From Ascoidea asiatica (lineage: Eukaryota; Ascomycota; Saccharomycetes; Ascoideales; Ascoideaceae): DNA of 64,000 nt. Under the pieces are notes generated by a model. It worked only from the letters and a program-made list of their open reading frames with translations, ran no database searches and had not been told where the DNA came from. Positions 20,061-29,747 of this stretch are shown here, piece by piece. The translations under genes and the position numbers were made by a program. The first letter of the stretch is position 1. Each line of letters opens with the position of its first letter. The DNA lies in assembly GCA_001600695.1 (NCBI GenBank), contig BCKQ01000010.1, forward strand, positions 156,270 through 220,269, written 5' to 3'.

Positions 20061-20818
20061 CCTCAGTTCTTCTCCGTTTTAGACCAGCTGCAGATGAGTT
20101 ACGTAACCGCCGTGTTTGCGCTGCGCGATCAGCACCTCAATTCAATTCACTTAGCACTCTTAGCAACTAATCGCAGTTCAATCTCTCTGCCACTGCAAAA
20201 CAGCAAAAACAACCAAAACAACCCTCGTCTGCCAGCAATCAATCACCAATCATTATCCAAATTCAAATAAAAAGAGCCAAAATCACCCAGAATCAAAAAA
20301 AAAATAAAGGTGTCTTTGGTTTTATTCATCAAGAACAAAATACTCCATTAATGAGACAAGCCACTAAAAACCACCATCATATCACATCACTAGATTACAT
20401 TTACAGTCTCTATTTTACAACCACTTTTTATTCACACTAATATTTCAGACTAAAAAATTAACCAATCTAACCAGGTCAAAATTTACTAAAAAAAAACCTC
20501 AAGTTTTACTTTGATTTAAAATTGTCTCAAAGCAAACAAAAAAAATATCCAACTTTCAACTTTCATAGTAAATTTAAAATAANATAAANTTTAAAATATA
20601 ATTTAAAAGGGTAGTAAAAAACGCAGTAGCATTAAAAGAGAAGTAAAATACCCTAATTTCTAATTTTTAATTCCTAATTCCTAATTCCTAATTCTAATCT
20701 AGTTTCTTTTATCATCTTAACAAATAAATAATTTATATATTCTTCTAAATTATTAATGAATGATAATCTTGTCCTTTTAATTTACAATAAAATATAAAAA
20801 TACCCTGAATATTTCAAA

Positions 20819-23800
20819 ATGAATTCAATCAAGTCAAATAATAATAATATACCAAATAGTATAAATATACCTACTTCTACTAATAATATCAATGATATTA
20901 GCGCTGATACTAATATTGATACCAATACTAATAATACCAATACTAATACCTATAGCAATACCAATAACAATACCAATAGAAATACCAATACCAATACCTA
21001 TACCAATACTGATATCAATACCAATAATACTAATTCAAATCATTTATCTTATAATTTATTCAATTATTTTGCTAAATCCATAGCTAATTCATCTATATCC
21101 TCAATAGATTCAAATGAAATTCATAAAGATAATCATATGGATATACTGAATCATTTAGATAAGGAATTAACTCGATTAGATAAAGATTTAGATTTTCATT
21201 TAAATAAACTAGAAAATAATCATTCAAATAACTTGAATAACTTAAATAACTTAAANAACTTAAACAACTCAAATAACTTAGAACCATTAAATAACTTAGA
21301 CAACTTAAGTCAGTCTGATAATTCAGATGAATCTGAAAAATCTGAAAAATCTGATAAATCTGATAAATCTGAAAAATCTGATACTGAAAGTGATTCAGAT
21401 TCTTTAGATTTAAGAAATGAGGAAGATATCAATGATTATATTCCTGGAGGTTATCATCCAATAAAAATTGGGGATTCGTATGGTAAAAATAATAAATATA
21501 CTATCTTAAGAAAATTAGGTTGGGGTCATTTTTCAACTGTTTGGTTAGCTTTTAATAATTCAACAAATTCTCATGTTGCAATAAAAGTTGTAAAATCTTC
21601 TGAAAATTATAAGTTAGCTGCAATTGATGAAATTAAAATTTTAAAAAGATCAATTTCAAGGTCAAAAAATAATAATACTAATAATACCCTTANTAATAAT
21701 CATATAATCAAATTATTAGATTATTTTCAAATTAAAGGTCCAAACGGTACTCATATCTCAATGGTTTTTGAAGTATTAGGTGAAAATATGTTAAGTTTAA
21801 TTCAAAAATTCAAAAAATTGCATGCAAGATATCAAAGAAGATTACAATTTTTAAATAATAATTGTTCGTCATCTTCTTCTCGTTCTTCAACAACTTCAAA
21901 TATCTCAACTAGCTCAAGTAATTCAAATAATTCAAATAATTCAAATAATTCAAATAATTCAAATAAATCAATAAATTTACTAGATGATGATGTTTCTGAT
22001 GAATTAATTGATAAAAATTTAAAAAATTTAAAAAAATTATTCAAAGATTATTATGGTGGTTTACCTTTACAAATTGTTAAAAAAATTTCTGTACAATTAT
22101 TATCTGCGATTGATTATCTACATAATAATTGTGGTTTAATCCATACTGATATAAAACCGGAAAATATATTATTAGAGATTTCAAATGTGGATCAATTAGT
22201 CTTTTTAATGAATGAAGAAGATAGATTAAATAAATTTGAAAAAAATTATTATCATAATAAATTAAATAATAATAGTTTATTCAAAACTAAATTCAATTTT
22301 AATAATACATCAAATAATTCAGCTAATTCTAATAATTCAAGTAATTCAACCAATTCAACCAGTTCAACCAATTCAAATAACCTAAATAACTTAAATAACC
22401 AAGACAATTCAGATATTTTAAATTCAAAACTTTCAACAAATAATCACAAAGTTCGCCATAACTCATTTTCCAAAACTACAAAAGTTTCAAGTTTAACTTC
22501 TTCTTTATCTTCTACTTCAACAAAAACCTCAACCTTAACTCAATCATCAACTTCTACTTCAACATCAACTCAATCATCAACTTTTACTTCAACTTCATCT
22601 ACTGTAATTTCTAATTCCTTTTCAAATTCATCAAGTAATATTAATAATATAAATAATACTAGCACTAATATCCATACTAATACTAATAATAATCACAAAA
22701 ATAATAAGAACATGGAAACAAACTGTTCGCCAAAAACTTTACATCGTTCAAGAAAATCCTTTTATCAAAATCCAGTTCAATGCTCAAAACCATTACCTTC
22801 TCCATTGTTAAGACAGTCTTCTTATGCTGATTGTTGTATTAAAAATAGAACNGGAAGTTTAGGTTCTTCTACATATGATGGTTTTTTTAACTTTAATTCA
22901 AATTCTAATTCATTCAACTATAATAATAACAATAACAATAATCATAATCAATATAATGTTAATATAAATGGTCTGCATAGTAATAGTAGTTCGTTGAGAT
23001 CAAGTCTAGATGATTTACGTTCTGAAAATCATTCAATATCAAATTTAAATCCAAATTCTATTTTAATAGATAATATTAATATTGAATCAATAAATAATCA
23101 TCCANCTAATAATTTAAGTCAGTCAATTAATGTAAGTTCACTAGCAAAAGAATTTCAAAATTATTCAGTTAGCACTGGAAGTGAAAATAATTCAAGTATA
23201 GAAAACAGTCCTATAATAAATGAAAATTTCAAAAATATAATTAATAATGATCATTATAATAATAGTTATAATAGCTTAGAAGATGATAATGATAATTTTA
23301 TAGATGAATTTGAAGATTTAGATAAATTCATATCTATAAAAATTGCAGATCTTGGTAATGCATGTTTTGAAGAAAAACATTATACTGATGATGTTCAAAC
23401 TCGCCAATATAGAGCTCCAGAAATTATTGTTGGTTATAAATATTGGGATAAAAAAATTGATTTATGGTCAATTGCATGTTTAATATTTGAACTTATAACC
23501 GGAGACTATTTATTTGAACCTAGATGTTCAAATAGGTTCTCAAAAGATGAAGATCATTTAGCTCAAATATTAGAACTATTAATTGACCCTGAAGTTTTTG
23601 AAAAGAATTTAAGAACTTTTAGAGAAACTTTACATGAAAAATCAGCTCCTTTTCCAAAAGATGAAGATTATTATAATACTAAAGGTAATGATTTTGGACC
23701 ATTTTTGTTTCCTTTAGAAGTAATTAAATATTCTTCTTTTTCTAGATTATATTTTAATAAAGAATTCAATCAGCTCCGAAAGATTAAACAATTAAAATAT

Positions 23801-23953
23801 TGGTCATTAGATTCTGTACTAATAGAGAAGTATAAAATGGACAAAAAGGAGGCTAAAATAATTCGTAATTTCCTAACACCAATGCTTGAAATTAATCCAA
23901 AATATCGAAGGATACCCGATAAACAAGATTATATAGATTTTATAAACTCTTAA
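20819..23953 (+). CDS. SKY1: Sky1-type SR-protein kinase (SRPK family)
   Basis: Ser/Thr kinase that phosphorylates RS-dipeptide proteins such as Npl3 and so controls mRNA-binding protein import, splicing and ion homeostasis. The kinase domain starts at about residue 226 (YTILRKLGWGHFSTVWLAFN, Gly loop) and follows the SRPK lead-in DYIPGGYHPIKIGDSYG. VAIKVVK carries the ATP lysine. The catalytic loop is HTDIKPEN at 442-449, and the activation segment DLGNACF starts at D844, followed by TRQYRAPEII. About 400 residues of Ser/Asn-rich low complexity separate catalytic and activation loops, the hallmark SRPK spacer but larger than usual. The N-terminal 200 residues are Asn/Thr repeats and SEKSDKSDKS repeats. 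The C-terminus has the conserved RFSKDEDHLAQILELL. CTG codons at 21146 and 22973 lie in low-complexity parts. Confidence 0.97.
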   Translation: MNSIKSNNNNIPNSINIPTSTNNINDISADTNIDTNTNNTNTNTYSNTNNNTNRNTNTNTYTNTDINTNNTNSNHLSYNLFNYFAKSIANSSISSIDSNEIHKDNHMDILNHLDKELTRLDKDLDFHLNKLENNHSNNLNNLNNLXNLNNSNNLEPLNNLDNLSQSDNSDESEKSEKSDKSDKSEKSDTESDSDSLDLRNEEDINDYIPGGYHPIKIGDSYGKNNKYTILRKLGWGHFSTVWLAFNNSTNSHVAIKVVKSSENYKLAAIDEIKILKRSISRSKNNNTNNTLXNNHIIKLLDYFQIKGPNGTHISMVFEVLGENMLSLIQKFKKLHARYQRRLQFLNNNCSSSSSRSSTTSNISTSSSNSNNSNNSNNSNNSNKSINLLDDDVSDELIDKNLKNLKKLFKDYYGGLPLQIVKKISVQLLSAIDYLHNNCGLIHTDIKPENILLEISNVDQLVFLMNEEDRLNKFEKNYYHNKLNNNSLFKTKFNFNNTSNNSANSNNSSNSTNSTSSTNSNNLNNLNNQDNSDILNSKLSTNNHKVRHNSFSKTTKVSSLTSSLSSTSTKTSTLTQSSTSTSTSTQSSTFTSTSSTVISNSFSNSSSNINNINNTSTNIHTNTNNNHKNNKNMETNCSPKTLHRSRKSFYQNPVQCSKPLPSPLLRQSSYADCCIKNRXGSLGSSTYDGFFNFNSNSNSFNYNNNNNNNHNQYNVNINGLHSNSSSLRSSLDDLRSENHSISNLNPNSILIDNINIESINNHPXNNLSQSINVSSLAKEFQNYSVSTGSENNSSIENSPIINENFKNIINNDHYNNSYNSLEDDNDNFIDEFEDLDKFISIKIADLGNACFEEKHYTDDVQTRQYRAPEIIVGYKYWDKKIDLWSIACLIFELITGDYLFEPRCSNRFSKDEDHLAQILELLIDPEVFEKNLRTFRETLHEKSAPFPKDEDYYNTKGNDFGPFLFPLEVIKYSSFSRLYFNKEFNQLRKIKQLKYWSLDSVLIEKYKMDKKEAKIIRNFLTPMLEINPKYRRIPDKQDYIDFINS

Positions 23954-24497
23954 AACAACTGTGATATATTTTTTTTAAAAATAAACGAGTAAATCTTTTT
24001 TAGATTATATTGCTACTTTTCTTATAAGTAGCAACTCCCTTAGAGTAGACGACATATAAAGGGTAAAATTTTGATGCTTGAGAGAGATAAATCTTGTAGG
24101 AATCATTGAAATAAGAGAAAGCTGAATAATTTCTGAACCGAATCAAACGTAAAAGGCATACATTTATAAAGAGAAGTTAATACTTGAAAAAAAAACATAA
24201 AAAGAGATAAAACAGATAAGAAAGATAAAACAATAGACAAAAAAGAAACAAAGAAACGTTTGAATGAATTTTGATTTTTAACCAGCTTGGAATAATAACA
24301 TGATAAACTTGAGAAATAGAGAATAAAAAAATAATGAAATAAGCAAAANTAGCAAGAAATAAAAANAAAAATTTGAATAAAAAATAAAAATTAGTAATTA
24401 AAGATCAGAAAAACTTAATCAAAGAGTAAACGGTATTGAAAAAGGAATAAAAAATAAAATAAGTGTTTTGAAAATAAGTAAAGAAAAATAAGAGTAT
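23954..24497. other. Convergent 3' intergenic, SKY1/PSE1
   Basis: 544 bp of A-rich sequence with no GC island and no gene. It contains a perfect hairpin at 24010-24034. Confidence 0.65.
24010..24034 (+). other. Perfect 9-bp hairpin in the SKY1 3' region
   Basis: TTGCTACTT and AAGTAGCAA are exact reverse complements around a 7-nt loop, 56 nt after the SKY1 stop. It would form a stem-loop in the 3' UTR. Function is unknown. Confidence 0.6.
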
Positions 24498-27400
24498 TTA
24501 AGAAAGAACTTTCTGTAATTGCTGCTGAGTTTCAATTGGATAGGTTTGAACTAACTTTAACGCATCGTCATTACTTAACTTTTCAAATAAACATTTCAAT
24601 CCTTGGATAAGTTTTTGGGCTGTTTCTCCGGATATAGTTCCATTGAACAAAGTTTGTATTATAGAATCAATTACTTTTGGTATTTGGTTCATGACAGCAG
24701 AATTTTCTCTTTTAATTAGTTCATTCAAGAACAAATATGAGAACATTGCACCTTCTGGATCATTGATAATTGGTAATAGTTTTATCCAACTTTCCAATAC
24801 TGCATTTAAATCATTGATATTTTTATGGTAAGAATGACAGATTTTTATTATTGCTGTAATGGCAGCTTCTGTAGTATGAGTACTAGCTAAATCAATTCTA
24901 CCATCAGGATTAGAAGCAATCTCAAACAATGTTTTCAAGTTCATTAAACAAAATCTATTATAATTTACTCCACCAAATTGTGCACAAAATCCAATAATTT
25001 TAATTGAGGTATTCTTAATTTGTAAATCTGAATCATCAATTAAATTATTAGTAACATTTGTTACGAATAAATCTTTAAAAGTAAAAGATCTTTTACCACT
25101 ATAATGAACCATATCTGCTATTATATTCAAACCACAATTTTTTATCATAATATCATCATGATCATTAATTAGAGCATTAATCAAAACAATTAATTCCTGA
25201 AAGCCTTCGTGAATATATCTAACATCAGCATATTTAAAGATATGGTTTATTAGATTATTAACATTTTCCAAAAGTTCTTCGTCTAGATCACTAAGAATTT
25301 CATCATCCAGTTCTTCAGCATATTCATTAACAGTCGATTCTTTTTCTTTGATTTTCTTATAACATTCGGTTAAATTTCTATTGATTGCTTTACACAATCT
25401 GGCTAATTGTTGTTCACTAATTAGATTTTTTTTATCGAGAATTTCAAGTGATTCTGTTAAAGTATCATAGTAACTGGTTAATAAATCTGTGGAAGGTTCT
25501 TGAAGTAAGTTTGAAACAATTTTATATGATAGTGTTCTCCATAATTTCCTACATTCAGGAGATAAAGAACCATCATCTTCTTCAGCATCCTCTTCATCAT
25601 CGTAGTCATCATCATAATCATCGTCATCTTCATCATCGTTTTCACTGTTTTGATTTTCATCATAGTTTTGAAAATCAATATCAAAATTAGGGATATTTTC
25701 ATCATCAATAGTTGAATGTTTATCATCTTCATTGTTAGTAATATTCTTACAAGTTGCTAGTTTTGTACATTTTAATAAAGAAGGTATGATCAAGGCACAA
25801 GATTTTCTAACACCCTCATGTAAATAAAAATCCAAGCCATTTAAAACAATAGTTATAATAATTCCATTAACATAAGGATAAAAATGTTCACCAAGTACAT
25901 TCGCATAAGTTTTTAATAGCTCAATTGCTGCAACTTTATCATCTAAAAGTGCAGTATGAACACCTATATGTCTTGTACCAATTTGAATAACTTCCCATTC
26001 TTGATTATGATCTAAACTACTTGCTTGATCTTCATCTAGAATTGCAATATCTTGTTGAGCTTTTGCAGAATTTAAAATTTCTGGTAAAATAATTTTTAGA
26101 TATGGTACAAATTCTATACCTATAATTCTACAAATTCTTGACCAAGCTTGTTGCAAATATGGTATAATTGGATCATTCGAATTTGAATTTGAAATTGGAA
26201 AATTGGTACTATTATTATTATTATTATTATTAGTATCTGAATTATTATTTGAAATTAAATTTTGATAATATAAAAATATATTAATTAACTCTGATTGATG
26301 ATCTTTAAATTTATCTTTACCAACAGCTAAAGCAATTAAAGTTGAACATTCAATACATTTTGCTTTTAATAAATTTATATTGTAATTATTAATATCATTT
26401 TTTAAGAAATTAATTAAAATTGGCATTAAAGTATCATAATATTTTAAAAAATTTTGTTTTGCAGAATCTGCAATTACTGCAATTGTTGTTAAAACTTGTT
26501 CTTGAACATAATTACAATTATTTTGTAATAAAATTAATAAATTTGATAATAAATCATCAAGATATGGTTCTAAAATTTCTTTTGAAGAATTTTCAGTAAA
26601 ATTAACTAAAGCTGCAGCAGCATGAGTTTGAACTCTATTTGAAGAATTCAAAGATAATTTTGAAATTAAAGCAGGTAAAATTCTATTACTAAATTTATAT
26701 TGAATTATAGTTGCAAAATCAGTTGAAATTTGACCAATAGTATTACAACAAGCATATTGAACTCTTGGATGTGGATCATTTAAACAAGGTAAAATTAAGT
26801 TTAAAATATAATCAATTTTATTAATTAAAATATCTCTACAACCTTCAGAAGTTGAAGATAAAGCCATTAAACCAGCTTGTCTTTCTCTCCAAAGGTTTGA
26901 ATTAATTAATTGATTTAATAATTCAAATAAAGGTTGAACTAAAACTTCACCACCTAAAGCTAAAGAAAGTCTATCTAAAGATTGTCTACCAGCATCATAT
27001 TCATTTTCATCTTCATCATCAAAACCATCTTCATTATTAATATTTTGTAACCAATCACTTGAAAGTTCATCATTAATTGAAATATTTGTAATTAAAGAAC
27101 ATGATAAATATAAAACTGAATTAATATAATTTGAATTTTTTTTACACATTTTTGGAGAAACTTCAGAGAATATAGTTAATAATTCAAGAGCAGAAATTTT
27201 TAAATTTGAATTAAAATTTTTATTTTTTATAATTAAATTAATAAATTGAATAATTTTTTCAAAAATATTATTAAATAATTTTGGAGCTAATTCAACTAAA
27301 TTTATTAAAGATTCAATTAATAAAGATAATTGAGATTGTTTATTTAAATTTAAATAGTAAGATAAATTATTTAAGAAATCAGGTAATAAATTTGATAATA

Positions 27401-28379
27401 TTGACCAAGATTGCATTGGAACAATTTCGAAATATGAAATAAAAGAATTTGAAGAAGTTAATTTTATATTATCATTTAAATTATTTAAACCGAATTTAAA
27501 TAAAGGTAAAATTATTTGACTTATATTTGAAACAGGTAAAATTTCAGGAGTTTGATTAAATATTCTAAAAGCGGATTCTTTAAATAAATTATTATTTATT
27601 TGTTGATTATTATTATAATTGAAATAAATAATTTGAATTAAAGATTCTAATAAATTTGGCCAAGTTGGAGAAATATCTAATTTTGAAATTTCGGAGATTG
27701 AATCAGCTAATTTATGAATTAAATTTATATCAATTTTTTCATAATCTGAAGAATTTGTTGAAATTTGATATAATTGTTGATAAATATATTTATTATTTAA
27801 ATATATAAAGCCATTTAAAAGAATGAATCTAATTTTATCTTTAATTAAATTTGATAATAAACAAAAAGATTTTATTAAAGGATCATTAATAAAATTTGAA
27901 GAAGTTATTGATAATCTTCTAAATAAAATATTTGAAAATTGTCTTAAATCATTTTGATTATTATTTGAATAATATATTGATTGTTCAGATAAGAATATTA
28001 ATAAAATTGAATAATTTTTTTTTATTGATAAATAATTTTTATTTAAATTTAATTCAGAATTTGATCTAATTAAATTATTTGAAGAATATAGATTATTTAA
28101 AAGTTTAAATAAATTTAAATTTAAATTTTTTGATAAAATTGAATTAAATTTATAATTTTTGAAATTTTCGAAATCATTAACTTTTAATAAAGATAAAGAT
28201 AAAGATGAAGATAAAGGTGAATTTAAATTTGATTTGTTATTCAATTCTTGTTCAAATTCAAATTCATTGATTAAATTAGTTATTAAATCAGATTCAAATT
28301 TAAGTTGAATTTCAATTTGATTTTGATTTTGAATCTGAGTATCAAGCTGATTTTGATTTTGATCTGATATTGAAGACAT
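24498..28379 (-). CDS. PSE1: Pse1/Kap121, importin-beta-family karyopherin
   Basis: Nuclear import receptor built of HEAT repeats, which carries cargoes such as ribosomal proteins and transcription factors with Ran-GTP. The central blocks match the Kap121/importin-5 group: WRERQAGLMALSSTSEGC, LPCLNDPHPRVQYACCNTIG, ISTDFATII, RVQTHAAAALVNFTE, QSWSRICRI-like QAWSRICRIIG and LDFYLHEGVRKSCA. An acidic loop of Asp/Glu repeats lies at about residue 890-925 in the place where Kap121 has a short acidic insert. The C-terminus (LLPIINDPEGAMFSYLFLNE and the final helices) also fits. At 1293 residues it is longer than S. cerevisiae Pse1 (1089), mainly through Asn-rich N-terminal and loop insertions. One CTG codon lies in an acidic, non-conserved loop (YAEELDDE). 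Confidence 0.95.
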   Translation of the reverse strand: MSSISDQNQNQLDTQIQNQNQIEIQLKFESDLITNLINEFEFEQELNNKSNLNSPLSSSLSLSLLKVNDFENFKNYKFNSILSKNLNLNLFKLLNNLYSSNNLIRSNSELNLNKNYLSIKKNYSILLIFLSEQSIYYSNNNQNDLRQFSNILFRRLSITSSNFINDPLIKSFCLLSNLIKDKIRFILLNGFIYLNNKYIYQQLYQISTNSSDYEKIDINLIHKLADSISEISKLDISPTWPNLLESLIQIIYFNYNNNQQINNNLFKESAFRIFNQTPEILPVSNISQIILPLFKFGLNNLNDNIKLTSSNSFISYFEIVPMQSWSILSNLLPDFLNNLSYYLNLNKQSQLSLLIESLINLVELAPKLFNNIFEKIIQFINLIIKNKNFNSNLKISALELLTIFSEVSPKMCKKNSNYINSVLYLSCSLITNISINDELSSDWLQNINNEDGFDDEDENEYDAGRQSLDRLSLALGGEVLVQPLFELLNQLINSNLWRERQAGLMALSSTSEGCRDILINKIDYILNLILPCLNDPHPRVQYACCNTIGQISTDFATIIQYKFSNRILPALISKLSLNSSNRVQTHAAAALVNFTENSSKEILEPYLDDLLSNLLILLQNNCNYVQEQVLTTIAVIADSAKQNFLKYYDTLMPILINFLKNDINNYNINLLKAKCIECSTLIALAVGKDKFKDHQSELINIFLYYQNLISNNNSDTNNNNNNNSTNFPISNSNSNDPIIPYLQQAWSRICRIIGIEFVPYLKIILPEILNSAKAQQDIAILDEDQASSLDHNQEWEVIQIGTRHIGVHTALLDDKVAAIELLKTYANVLGEHFYPYVNGIIITIVLNGLDFYLHEGVRKSCALIIPSLLKCTKLATCKNITNNEDDKHSTIDDENIPNFDIDFQNYDENQNSENDDEDDDDYDDDYDDEEDAEEDDGSLSPECRKLWRTLSYKIVSNLLQEPSTDLLTSYYDTLTESLEILDKKNLISEQQLARLCKAINRNLTECYKKIKEKESTVNEYAEELDDEILSDLDEELLENVNNLINHIFKYADVRYIHEGFQELIVLINALINDHDDIMIKNCGLNIIADMVHYSGKRSFTFKDLFVTNVTNNLIDDSDLQIKNTSIKIIGFCAQFGGVNYNRFCLMNLKTLFEIASNPDGRIDLASTHTTEAAITAIIKICHSYHKNINDLNAVLESWIKLLPIINDPEGAMFSYLFLNELIKRENSAVMNQIPKVIDSIIQTLFNGTISGETAQKLIQGLKCLFEKLSNDDALKLVQTYPIETQQQLQKVLS

Positions 28380-29160
28380 TTCTATTTGATTATATCTTTA
28401 ATCAAAGATATGAATAATATCATCAAGATATTAAAAAAGATAAAAAACATTTAATCATCATTTATTCATTTGATACTTAATTAAATTTTGGTAAGTTTAT
28501 TTATTTACTTGTTTGGTGAATATCTCAGATCTTGAAATAGTCAACAGTGGTACAGTACAGTGCAGTGCAGTACAGNAGAAACACATTCAAAGGCGGATTC
28601 GGCAGACTGTGCAGAATTTCCTCAGCAAGGATAAAAGTGCGGTACCACATTTTATATCCAAACAATGGATATATGGAAACACAAATATCCATTTAAAATC
28701 CGTAGTGATGAACCATTGTTATGGAGTTAATGCATACATCTGTATATATATTCTTGTTTAACTGAATAATGTATCTGAATTGGGAACGTATCCGGATTTG
28801 TTAGAAGAATTCTTCTTAAGCGAAAGAAGGGTAATTATGGGGAAGAAGTTTTGTGATTAAAAATTTCGGGGTTCTCGGATAAATACAGATCTGAAAATGT
28901 GATTTCGGAGATTTGCCGGANATTTGAAGCGGAGGCCAGTTGGGACGGGGATGAGCCATAATGGGGATGGGCCAGGGACAGAGACAAGGAACGAAACAAG
29001 GTCCCGTTGTTTGTGNTAGTATGGGGCTAACGGTNAGCACCAGCCACCCCAGGGCGGAAGACGCTCGGGAGTGCTCGGAACCACTGGCGAGGAAGGGGGG
29101 TGCCGGTGAGAGTACCCCAAATGGGGTGTGGGGGCACAATGCGAAGCGAAATACACAGAA

Positions 29161-29290
29161 AGAACGAGGAAAGAACGAGGAAAGAAGAAGCAGAAGAAGC
29201 AGAAGAAGCAGAAGAATTATCTCAGAGCCAAGTTGGGGAAGCAGAAGCAGAAGCAGAAGCAGAAGCAGAAGCAGAAAGAAAGAAAGAAAG
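29161..29290. repeat. Purine-rich GAAGCA/GAAGAAGCA repeats
   Basis: Three GAAGAAGCA units (about 29181-29216) and about six GAAGCA units (about 29238-29277) are followed by GAAA units. The repeat creates a spurious Glu-Ala open frame. Confidence 0.85.
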
Positions 29291-29313
29291 ATGGCTGCGA
29301 TTGATACTCAGTG

Positions 29314-29372
29314 TTCAATATTCAATATTCAATATTCAATATTCAGTATCCAATATTCAATATTCAATATTC
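29314..29372. repeat. (AATATTC)n tract
   Basis: Near-perfect tandem AATATTC heptamers, about eight copies with one interruption, in the upstream region of the alcohol dehydrogenase gene. Confidence 0.85.
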
Positions 29373-29593
29373 CACTACAAATCAGGGAGACAAATCAAAT
29401 AAACGTTTAATTCAAACAGGGAGTAGAAATTGTTCCCACTCAGAGCCTCAATGGCTAACAATCAATATTCAATAATTATTCTTTTATCCTTTCAATTCCC
29501 TTAAACAAATGTTCACTTTAATTACTTATTACTTATTACTTATTACTTATTATTTATTGTTTCTAGTCGATTTCAAGGATAGTCTAGTTTTCA

Positions 29594-29601
29594 TATAAAA
29601 A
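29594..29601 (+). promoter_or_regulatory. TATA box of the alcohol dehydrogenase gene
   Basis: TATAAAAA lies 147 bp before the ATG at 29748, a spacing normal for a yeast TATA promoter. Confidence 0.55.
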
Positions 29602-29747
29602 CAGTCCATTTCCTTGTTTTTTACTACTAAATTATTTAATTCTTTTCATTATTAATTTTATTATTAATTTTATTATTCAATTGACTTTTAAATTCAATTT
29701 ATAATTCTATTTTTTTATATTTACTTATTCAATTTTTTTTTAACAAA

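Larger units (their letters stand above)
17988..20818. other. Long gene-poor region upstream of SKY1
   Basis: 2.8 kb without a supportable gene. It contains a 16-bp inverted repeat (18275-18352), several short chance frames, a purine-rich tract at about 19675-19725, a GC-richer patch with TTTCCG/CCTCGG words (about 19755-19850), a GCTCTT/GCTATT hexamer repeat (19990-20060) and a TTACGTAA bZIP-type site near 20099. The last 500 bp are A-rich promoter/leader for SKY1. No LTR, tRNA or rRNA signature was recognised. Confidence 0.5.
28380..29747. promoter_or_regulatory. Divergent promoter region PSE1/ADH with GC island and repeats
   Basis: The region holds several elements in order. A run of CAGTGCAG/TACAG direct repeats lies at about 28550-28575. 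A GC-rich island covers about 28905-29150 (43 of 60 bases G/C in 29041-29100) and has an ACCCC-AAAT-GGGGT mini-hairpin near 29114. Purine-rich GAAGCA repeats and ATTCA repeats follow, then TTACTTATTACTTATT repeats (about 29522-29552). A TATA box TATAAAAA lies at 29594-29601. I compared the island mentally with RNase P, SRP and tRNA signatures and found no match. Confidence 0.6.

Noticed and set aside
28550-28575. CAGTGCAG/TACAG direct repeats as a possible origin or recombination site
   Set aside because: Only a few short units; no evidence for a specific role.
28816-29410. Several overlapping frames on both strands of the ADH upstream island
   Set aside because: They overlap one another, follow the repeats (Ser-Arg, Glu-Ala runs) and resemble no protein.
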